Assembly: GCA_035559335.1 (NCBI GenBank)
Contig: DATMBH010000317.1
Span: forward strand, 1 to 10,847
DNA: 10,847 nt
Direction of reading: 5' to 3'
DNA from: DASXPG01 sp035559335
GTDB taxonomy: Bacteria; Gemmatimonadota; Gemmatimonadetes; Gemmatimonadales; JACORV01
In this document: piece after piece, positions 5,673 to 10,847 of the stretch
How the letters are laid out: each line of letters starts with the position of its first letter
Position numbering within the stretch: the first letter of the stretch is position 1
Position numbers and translations under genes: made by a program
Notes under the pieces: generated by a model
What the model was told of the DNA's origin: nothing
The model's input: the letters and a program-made list of their open reading frames with translations, nothing else
Database searches by the model: none

Positions 5673-6876
5673 AGTGTGTCTCCACGTATTCGTTGAGTAT
5701 CTGAAGAAACCGGGGCACGATGTCATCGCCCTTGAGCGTGGTAACCAGCCTTCCGTCCACGTACACCGGCGCTTTGGGCTCCTCGAACGTGCCCGGCAGT
5801 GAGATGCCGATGTTGGCGTGCTTCGATTCGCCGGGCCCGTTCACCACGCAGCCCATCACCGCCACCTTCAGCGTCTCGACGCCCGGACGGCTGGCGCGCC
5901 AGACCGGCATCTGCCGGCGCAGGTAGTCCTGGATGTCGCTGGCCATTTCCTGGAAGAACGTCGAGGTGGTGCGCCCACAGCCGGGACACGCCGTCACCTG
6001 CGGGGCGAAGCTGCGCAGGCCTAACGACTGGAGGATCTGCTGCGCCACCAGCACCTCCTCGGTGCGGTCGCCGCCCGGCTTCGGCGTGAGTGACACGCGG
6101 ATGGTATCGCCGATCCCCTCCTGCAGCAGGATGCTGAGCCCGGCGGTCGAGGCGATCATCCCCTTCGCCCCCATGCCCGCCTCGGTAAGGCCCAGATGCA
6201 GCGGGTAGTCGCAGCGCGGCGCCAGCATCCGGTACACGTCCACCAGGTCCTGCACTCCCGAGACCTTCGCCGAGATGATGATCCGCTCGTGCGCCAGCCC
6301 GCACTCCTCGGCCAGCTGCGCCGAGCGCAGCGCGCTCTCGACCATGGCATTCATCGTCACCTCGCGCGCTTCCAGCGGCTCGGCCCTGGCGGCGTTCTCG
6401 TCCATCATCCGGGTAAGGAGGTCTTGGTCCAGCGAGCCCCAGTTGACGCCGATGCGCACCGGCTTGCCGTTGCTGACCGCGATCTCGATGATCTGCCGGA
6501 AGTTCTCGTCGCGGCGCTTGGAGCCGACATTGCCCGGATTGATGCGGTACTTGTCCAGCGCCGCGGCGCACTCGGGGAAGCGCGCCAATAGCAGGTGCCC
6601 GTTGTAGTGGAAATCGCCGATCAGCGGGACCTTCACTCCCAGCGACTCGAGCCGGGCGCGGATCTTTGGGACGGCCGATGCGGCTTCCTCGTTATTCACC
6701 GTGATCCGCACCAGCTCCGATCCGGCCTCGGCCAGCGCCGCCACCTGGAGTGCCGTAGCTTCGACGTCGGCCGTGTCAGTGTTGGTCATGGACTGCACGA
6801 CGATCGGATGCGACGAGCCGACCGGAACGCCGCCGACTTCCACCGTCACCGTGCGCCTGCGATTGGGCAGTGCCAT
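5659..6876 (-). CDS. ispG: 4-hydroxy-3-methylbut-2-enyl-diphosphate synthase (flavodoxin/ferredoxin)
   Basis: A 405-residue cytosolic Fe-S enzyme of the MEP isoprenoid pathway. It reductively converts 2-C-methyl-D-erythritol 2,4-cyclodiphosphate to HMBPP. The TIM-barrel part (~8-270) has the typical PIVVQSMTNTDT opening, LVRITVNN, PLIGDFHYNGHLLL, KYRINPGNVG, RIGVNWGSLDQDLL, IISAKVS and LHLGLTEAGMGAKG. The C-terminal cluster domain has Cys297 and Cys300 (ACPGCGRTTSTFFQ), Cys343 (MGCVVNGPGES) and Glu350, matching the three Cys plus one Glu ligands known for the [4Fe-4S] cluster. The length is normal for bacterial forms lacking the central extra domain. The ATG at 6876 is chosen because MALPNRRRTVTVEVGG starts the conserved region; the frame stays open to 7053, but that part is poor protein. 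No Shine-Dalgarno is visible and a TATATT box lies nine bases before the ATG. The secreted sulfurtransferase overlaps its stop. Confidence 0.98.
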   Translation of the reverse strand: MALPNRRRTVTVEVGGVPVGSSHPIVVQSMTNTDTADVEATALQVAALAEAGSELVRITVNNEEAASAVPKIRARLESLGVKVPLIGDFHYNGHLLLARFPECAAALDKYRINPGNVGSKRRDENFRQIIEIAVSNGKPVRIGVNWGSLDQDLLTRMMDENAARAEPLEAREVTMNAMVESALRSAQLAEECGLAHERIIISAKVSGVQDLVDVYRMLAPRCDYPLHLGLTEAGMGAKGMIASTAGLSILLQEGIGDTIRVSLTPKPGGDRTEEVLVAQQILQSLGLRSFAPQVTACPGCGRTTSTFFQEMASDIQDYLRRQMPVWRASRPGVETLKVAVMGCVVNGPGESKHANIGISLPGTFEEPKAPVYVDGRLVTTLKGDDIVPRFLQILNEYVETHYAAQ

Positions 6877-6885
6877 CGGGGGCGG

Positions 6886-6891
6886 AATATA
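6886..6891 (-). promoter_or_regulatory. Candidate -10 box of ispG, implying a near-leaderless mRNA
   Basis: Read on the minus strand, TATATT sits nine bases before the ispG ATG. With a usual start site about seven bases after the -10 box, the 5' leader would be about two or three bases. The bases between are CCGCCCCCG, with no purine-rich ribosome site, which agrees with a leaderless start. No good -35 hexamer is seen. Confidence 0.4.
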
Positions 6892-7021
6892 GCCACACGG
6901 CGCGTGGTACGAGGCTTGCTTCTTACCAGGGACGTCACCGGGACCACGGCCCGGATAGCCAGACGCGCGACTTCGTTGTAAGTTGTGGTCCTGCAACGAC
7001 TCCGGCTGGCAGATCCGAAGC

Positions 7022-7048
7022 TTGGGGCGTGCCGCAGTGTGGCATGAT
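7022..7048 (+). promoter_or_regulatory. Weak sigma-70-like promoter candidate for the lipoprotein gene
   Basis: TTGGGG (7022-7027) and CATGAT (7043-7048) are 15 bases apart. The second has four of six matches to TATAAT and sits inside the 19-bp palindrome. A start around 7055 would give a leader of about 28 bases ending at the GTG. The spacing is short, so this is only a candidate. Confidence 0.25.
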
Positions 7049-7055
7049 GCCACAC
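7037..7055. promoter_or_regulatory. 19-bp perfect palindrome, candidate operator upstream of the lipoprotein gene
   Basis: GTGTGGCAT-G-ATGCCACAC is a perfect dyad of two 9-base arms around one base. It lies 27 bases before the lipoprotein GTG. Such a dyad suits binding of a dimeric helix-turn-helix regulator. If it lies in the transcript, it could instead fold as a 7-bp stem with a five-base loop. The regulator is not identifiable from this window. Confidence 0.5.
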
Positions 7056-7082
7056 GAACGACTGATTAGTGGGGGGGATTGC

Positions 7083-8708
7083 GTGAGGTACTCGAAGCTT
7101 CGGATTCTAGCTGCCGGCCTGGTTGTCATTGCCGCCGGTTGTGGCGAGGAGGGGCGGGAACCGCTCACCGGGCTCAGGCCGGTGGCTTCCGCCGGTCACA
7201 CCACGCCGCGCAACCTCTATTTCAACTCACGGCCCTACGACAACACCGGTCTCAGCTCGGCCACCGGCCGCTCCGGATCGGCGGCGCTGACGGCGGATGC
7301 CTTCCTGGAGCGCGACGGTTCGGTCACGCTCGAGGTGGTGAGCCATTGGCGCACCGACCTCCTAACGCCGCGCGGTTGCCTGACGAAGGTCCAGGTCAAG
7401 GCATACGCGCCCACCGGGCGGCTGCTGTGGACCCGGAACTACAACAACCTCGAGGTCGGCCCGGTGTTCACGGTGAACTACGCCGGGCTCGGTCCCGACG
7501 TGCGGTTCGACGTGCAGGCGAACGTGAAGTGTATTGACGGTTCGCGCCAGGACGTCGTGACGGTGAGAGGCGCGGTATCGGCGCCGCGGCCCGACCTCGC
7601 GGTGACCAGCATGCGAGTGCCGGCAACAGCGGTGCAGAACGCTCCCACGATCATCGCCGCCGGCATCACCGAGCTGGGCGGCGTGCGCGGCGCGCGGGGT
7701 AACTGCGTGCTGTACGTGGGCGGCGTCGAGGTGGACCGCGCCAGCAACATCTGGGTGGATGCTGGCGACAACGTCTCGTGCGCGTTCACGACCTCGTTCG
7801 CGACGCTCGGCGCGCAATCGGTCGAGATCCGGGTCGAGAGCGTGCGGCCCGGCGATGCGGACCTGTCGAACAATACGGGCTCGGGCTCGCTCGACGTGGT
7901 CGCCCCGAGCAGCGGCGGTGGTGGCGGCGGCGGTGGCGGCGGTGGCGGCGGGGGCGGAGGCCCGGAGCCAGTATCGGTGCAGTACCTGTCCTACGTGCGC
8001 GACGTGCGGATCACCCACGCCGATTCGTTCACGGTGCGCTGGACCTACCAGAGCGACGGCAGGCTGTACTGGCAGTTCGAGAACAGCTTCAGCGAGATCG
8101 GACGCGAGCAGACCGCCAACGTCACGATGACGATCGGCAAGGAGCTGCAGTTCCCACTCGACCGCATCGATATGGCGATGAGCACCAGCGGCTCGCTGAT
8201 TCACAGCAACGCCTTCGAGAACCTCGAGGCGCAGCCTGGCAGCGCGGTGGGCTCGACCTGCGCCAGCTCAGGTATCGGCACCGGCTTCGAGCTGTACGTG
8301 TGCGCCTACGAGGAGGGACACTCTTCGCTGCAGTACATCCTCAACTCGGGCGAAGTTGTCTACCAGTCCCGTGAGTACTCGCTGCAGTGGAACGGCACGT
8401 CATACGTGGAAGACGTGTACGTGCTCAACGAGCTGGCCGAGTCGTGGGGCTCGCTGCTGAACCTCGGCACCTCGCTGTCGTTCTCGTTCACCGTGACCGA
8501 CAGTGGCGAGACGTTCAACGCCTCGGGAACGCTGCCGATCAGCCAGTCGCTGGTGAGTGAGCCGACACCGGCGCAGTGCTACACCAGCACCACGGTGCTG
8601 GATGGCAACACGTTCAACGTCCAGACCTGCTTCCTCAGCGTGTACGAGGAACTGGGATTCGAAGGGGCGAACTCAGGGACCGGGCAGTCCGCGGGCGGCA
8701 CACCTTAG
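7083..8708 (+). CDS. Putative lipoprotein with CARDB-like domain and poly-glycine linker
   Basis: A 541-residue exported protein. The N-terminus is a lipoprotein signal: MRYSKLR, a hydrophobic core and the lipobox AAGC with lipid-bearing Cys20, followed by GEEGRE. Residues ~40-165 form a beta-rich region. Residues ~168-273 resemble a CARDB (cell-adhesion-related) Ig-like domain, beginning RPDLAVTSMRVP and ending DADLSNNTGSGSLDVV. A run of 16 glycines (278-293) links to a beta-rich C-terminal domain (~297-535) with no family I recognise. Eight cysteines follow the lipidated one (four before the linker, four after), suggesting disulfides outside the cytoplasm. The GTG at 7083 is chosen because it starts the signal peptide, with GGGGGGGA just upstream; the longer open frame back to 6870 crosses the ispG start. 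CARDB domains are usually surface binding or adhesion modules. The ligand is unknown. Confidence 0.85.
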   Translation: MRYSKLRILAAGLVVIAAGCGEEGREPLTGLRPVASAGHTTPRNLYFNSRPYDNTGLSSATGRSGSAALTADAFLERDGSVTLEVVSHWRTDLLTPRGCLTKVQVKAYAPTGRLLWTRNYNNLEVGPVFTVNYAGLGPDVRFDVQANVKCIDGSRQDVVTVRGAVSAPRPDLAVTSMRVPATAVQNAPTIIAAGITELGGVRGARGNCVLYVGGVEVDRASNIWVDAGDNVSCAFTTSFATLGAQSVEIRVESVRPGDADLSNNTGSGSLDVVAPSSGGGGGGGGGGGGGGGGPEPVSVQYLSYVRDVRITHADSFTVRWTYQSDGRLYWQFENSFSEIGREQTANVTMTIGKELQFPLDRIDMAMSTSGSLIHSNAFENLEAQPGSAVGSTCASSGIGTGFELYVCAYEEGHSSLQYILNSGEVVYQSREYSLQWNGTSYVEDVYVLNELAESWGSLLNLGTSLSFSFTVTDSGETFNASGTLPISQSLVSEPTPAQCYTSTTVLDGNTFNVQTCFLSVYEELGFEGANSGTGQSAGGTP

Positions 8709-8754
8709 GGACTCCTGGAACAGGCGGACCCGGAACCGCTTCCTGCATTACAGG

Positions 8755-8782
8755 TGGGCCCGCTCCGAAAGGTGCGGGCTCG
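8755..8782. terminator. GNRA-capped hairpin between convergent genes, likely bidirectional terminator
   Basis: GCCCGC (8758-8763) pairs with GCGGGC (8774-8779). Above a T-T mismatch, CC pairs with GG and is closed by a GAAA tetraloop (8767-8770). Flanking G-T and G-C pairs extend the base. It lies 46 bases after the lipoprotein stop and just before the end of the opposing helical-protein gene. No strong T-tract follows on either side, so Rho or a protein may assist. Confidence 0.55.
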
Positions 8783-8789
8783 CTTGCGT

Positions 8790-9344
8790 TCAGGAGGCGG
8801 CGGCCTCGCTTGTCGAGACCGGCGCCTCGCCGAGCGCTGTGAGCAGGGCGAGCGCGTCCTGCGACTGGGTCCAGGTGCCGTCACGGAAAGCAATTTGCAG
8901 CGCGGTCACGATCGGCTCTCGTAGCTCCGGATACCCGGCCAGCTGGTGAGCGAGCGACGACAGCACCCGGCGCGGTCCGGTTTCCGAGGTCTTGCCCAGG
9001 CGCCGCAGCGACAGCGAGACCGCGGGTACGCCGCCAAACCGCAGGGCGGGCGCCACCCACGATGTGTCCACGTGGCCACTCATGGCCCGTTCGATCAGCA
9101 GTTCCATCGCGGCCGGGATCGACAGGTGCCGGCCGATCGCGACGAAACGCTCGGCCAGCACTCGATCGCGCACGCCCTGGAGCGCATGCGCGAGCACCAG
9201 CAGCATGTCGGCTGCCTCGGCGGCCCGATTGGGAAGGTCGGGTGAAATCGCCAGGCGCTCGAACTGTTCCATTACCGCCTGGTCGGCGGCCCTGCCGTCT
9301 TGGAGGAGCACGAGCGGGAGAAGATCAAGAAACGTGCCCCGCAT
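8790..9344 (-). CDS. Alpha-helical, HEAT-like hypothetical protein, possibly N-terminally shortened
   Basis: A 184-residue, Leu/Ala/Arg-rich, apparently all-helical protein. Helix-pair spacing recalls HEAT-type repeats, with helices at about 3-15, 21-36, 42-56, 60-73, 76-89, 105-117, 124-136, 141-154 and 161-172. HEAT-like solenoids usually bind protein partners, but no specific family, catalytic motif, signal peptide or membrane segment is seen. The ATG at 9344 (or the adjoining GTG at 9347) is the only usable start. The frame is open back to 9470, but that part has no start codon and poor protein character, and there is no Shine-Dalgarno. The abrupt start in mid-helix suggests either a leaderless gene or a piece of a longer repeat protein. 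It lies 126 bases downstream of the amidohydrolase on the same strand and may share its transcript. Confidence 0.65.
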   Translation of the reverse strand: MRGTFLDLLPLVLLQDGRAADQAVMEQFERLAISPDLPNRAAEAADMLLVLAHALQGVRDRVLAERFVAIGRHLSIPAAMELLIERAMSGHVDTSWVAPALRFGGVPAVSLSLRRLGKTSETGPRRVLSSLAHQLAGYPELREPIVTALQIAFRDGTWTQSQDALALLTALGEAPVSTSEAAAS

Positions 9345-9470
9345 CACATTGGCCGGTGGCCCCGGTGTAAGTCCTTGTCGCAGGCCGCGGTTCGTGGTAC
9401 AACCCGGGCGCCCCGGCAGCTGGACGGGCGGAAGCGAGTAGTGCGAAAGGCGAGAGCGGACGCGAAGACG

Positions 9471-10847
9471 CTAAGGTCTCACCAGTCTCGGCACGGTCAT
9501 CGCCCCGCCTCTCATCACGTACACGATCCGCCTGACGTTTCCGATGTCAACCGATGGGTCCGCGTCCAGCACCACCAGGTCCGCGATCCTGCCGGGTTCC
9601 AGGGTGCCGATGTCGCGGTCGCGGCCCATGGCGCGGGCGCCAATCCGCGTGGCCGAGATCAGCACTTCGAGCGGGCTCATGCCGGCCTCCTGCATCGCTT
9701 CCATCTCCGCGTACACGCTGGGGCCGTGGAGCGTGAGCGGATTGCCGGCGTCGGTGCCCATGGCCACGGGAATGCCGGCGCGGTGTACCGCCGCGAGATT
9801 GGACTGGGCGAGCCGCAGCTGCCTGAGCCCCGCCGACTCGGCGCGCGCCACCAGCTCCGGCGTGGGTGTGGTGCGCGCGGCCAGAGTGTCGGTGGCCCGC
9901 GCACGCGCCAGTACCGATGGATCGACGCAATCGGTCGGCACGCTTGGCAGGAAGCGGCGCGCCGTGACCTGGCGGTACCCCGCGGACACCGTGAGCGTGG
10001 GCGTGTAGATCACCTGCCGCTCCCGTGCCAGCTCGATAAACGTCGAGTCCACCGGCTGGTCGGACACGCCATGCACCAGTACGTCAGCGCCGGCCCGCAG
10101 CGCGTCGGTCGCCTCCCACAGTCCGGTGGCGTGTACGACGAGGCGTGCGCCGTGGCGCCGGACCTCCCCGGCCACCGCGCGCAGTATCTCCTGGAGCCGG
10201 GTGGTGTCGGCGCCCCGCGGGCGAATGTACCAGACCTTGATGGCATCCGACCCCCGCGCCAAGTGCGCCCTGACCGCCGCGCGCGCGGCCGAATCGTCAG
10301 GCACGTACAGGATCTGCCGCGTGTCCGGCAGGTTCAGGATCGGGCGGTCCACGGTGGACAGCAGCGGGCCGGCCGCGGCCAGGTGCGGGGCTTCGGTGCT
10401 GCGCTCAGCCGCCTCGCGCAGCGACGAGGTCCACGGGTAGCCTCCCACGTCGAACACCGCCGTCACTCCCGAGCAGATGAAGGCCCGGTGGAACCGCTCG
10501 GGCCGGCGCTCCAGCTCGGCGACCACCCGCTCGTAGGGATGGTCGGCGCGCCGGTCCACGAAGTCGGGCCGGCCGTCCACCCAGCCCGTCTGCGAGTAGT
10601 GGACGTGCGCATCCACTAGCCCGGGGATGATCCACCGGCCCGCAAGGTCCATGGTGTCCCGGACCGGCTCAGCGCCCGCCGGCGTGCGACAGGAGCCGCG
10701 CGGACCGGCGCACTCGATCCGCCCGGCGCGCACCACCACCACGGCATCGCTCACCGCGCTCCGGCCGGTCCCGTCAATCAGCGTGGCGCCGGAGAGGACC
10801 ACCGGCGCGGGTGGAGTGCCCGGCGGGGCGGGGAAGGCCGTGCTGAC
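9471..10847 (-). CDS. Metal-dependent amidohydrolase, imidazolonepropionase-like (5'-truncated by window edge)
   Basis: A 458-codon visible portion; the gene starts beyond the right edge. Upstream of the GTG at 10802 the frame stays open and reads VSTAFPAPPGTPPAP, which looks like the Pro/Ala-rich part after a signal peptide, so the GTG is probably internal and the enzyme exported. Counting from that GTG, the amidohydrolase motifs are complete: His66 and His68 (DAHVHYS), Lys189 (DAIKVWY, the bridging, probably carboxylated lysine), His224 (VVHATG), His244 (VHGVSD) and Asp351 (GTDAGNPLT). The small beta domain is at both ends (VLSGATLIDGTG and GTLEPGRIADLVVLDADP). Related enzymes hydrolyse cyclic amides, dipeptides (prolidase-like) or similar C-N bonds; the substrate cannot be assigned. 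The family call is firm. Confidence 0.95.
   Translation of the reverse strand, partial: VSTAFPAPPGTPPAPVVLSGATLIDGTGRSAVSDAVVVVRAGRIECAGPRGSCRTPAGAEPVRDTMDLAGRWIIPGLVDAHVHYSQTGWVDGRPDFVDRRADHPYERVVAELERRPERFHRAFICSGVTAVFDVGGYPWTSSLREAAERSTEAPHLAAAGPLLSTVDRPILNLPDTRQILYVPDDSAARAAVRAHLARGSDAIKVWYIRPRGADTTRLQEILRAVAGEVRRHGARLVVHATGLWEATDALRAGADVLVHGVSDQPVDSTFIELARERQVIYTPTLTVSAGYRQVTARRFLPSVPTDCVDPSVLARARATDTLAARTTPTPELVARAESAGLRQLRLAQSNLAAVHRAGIPVAMGTDAGNPLTLHGPSVYAEMEAMQEAGMSPLEVLISATRIGARAMGRDRDIGTLEPGRIADLVVLDADPSVDIGNVRRIVYVMRGGAMTVPRLVRP

Larger units (their letters stand above)
6877..7082. other. Divergent regulatory region between ispG and the lipoprotein gene
   Basis: These 206 bases hold no gene of their own. 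They should contain both promoters. Visible elements are a TATATT box for ispG (6886-6891, minus), a small dyad just upstream of it (CCACACGGCGCGTGG, 6893-6907), an inverted repeat TCGTTG/CAACGA (6973-6978 and 6994-6999), a 19-bp palindrome (7037-7055) and a G-run that can serve as ribosome binding site (7071-7078). Both neighbouring frames happen to stay open across the region. Confidence 0.6.

Noticed and set aside
5723..6571. 282-codon minus-strand frame within ispG
   Set aside because: Same strand but shifted frame; Gly/Arg/Ala-rich and without motifs, while ispG is unmistakable.
6870..7082. Longer N-terminus for the lipoprotein gene (71 more codons)
   Set aside because: It would cross the ispG start and bury a clear lipoprotein signal peptide that begins at the GTG at 7083.
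7362..8204. 280-codon minus-strand frame opposite the lipoprotein
   Set aside because: Composition (Ala/His/Arg/Val) and the read-through of the poly-Gly tract show it is a shadow.
9300..10619. 439-codon plus-strand open frame opposite the amidohydrolase
   Set aside because: His/Arg/Gly-rich with no domain; it is the antisense shadow of a gene with complete active-site motifs.

Overview
The window is about 65-70% GC by eye. It reads as ordinary chromosomal DNA of a GC-rich, diderm-like soil or environmental bacterium. The style (a signal-peptide NTF2-like protein, a secreted metal-dependent amidohydrolase, a lipoprotein with a poly-glycine linker, a secreted tandem-rhodanese protein and a non-mevalonate ispG) would suit Gemmatimonadota or a neighbouring phylum. 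That placement is an inference, because no rRNA or other marker gene is present. Most ATG, GTG and TTG starts have weak Shine-Dalgarno sequences, and at least ispG may be read from a leaderless mRNA.

Layout. Positions 1-70 hold what looks like the chopped 3' part of a plus-strand gene. From 71 to 2004 there are two minus-strand genes: a secreted DUF4440/SnoaL-like protein and, upstream of it, a fusion of an alpha/beta hydrolase with a class III nucleotidyl cyclase. From 2005 to 2513 lies a scarred intergenic stretch with the first ~25 codons of an IS110-family transposase and a possible 49-residue membrane peptide. Plus-strand genes follow: a four-helix membrane protein (2514-2906) with a terminator-like hairpin, a protein tentatively related to RraB (3132-3497), and an EamA-type transporter (3672-4589). 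A long inverted repeat separates the transporter from the convergent minus-strand pair: ispG (6876-5659) and, overlapping its stop by 14 bases, a secreted tandem-rhodanese sulfurtransferase (5672-4653). Divergent from ispG, behind a 19-bp perfect palindrome, is a large CARDB-like lipoprotein (7083-8708). It ends at a GNRA-capped hairpin facing a minus-strand helical protein (9344-8790) and an amidohydrolase that runs off the right edge (10847-9471).

How the genes fit together. The only clear functional coupling visible is ispG with the sulfurtransferase (overlapping, same strand). The other genes look like independent housekeeping or envelope functions. I see no defence island, CRISPR array, prophage or biosynthetic cluster. 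The points most worth a second look are the non-canonical cyclase active site in the hydrolase-cyclase fusion, the ispG-rhodanese overlap, the palindrome before the lipoprotein, and the IS110 scar.
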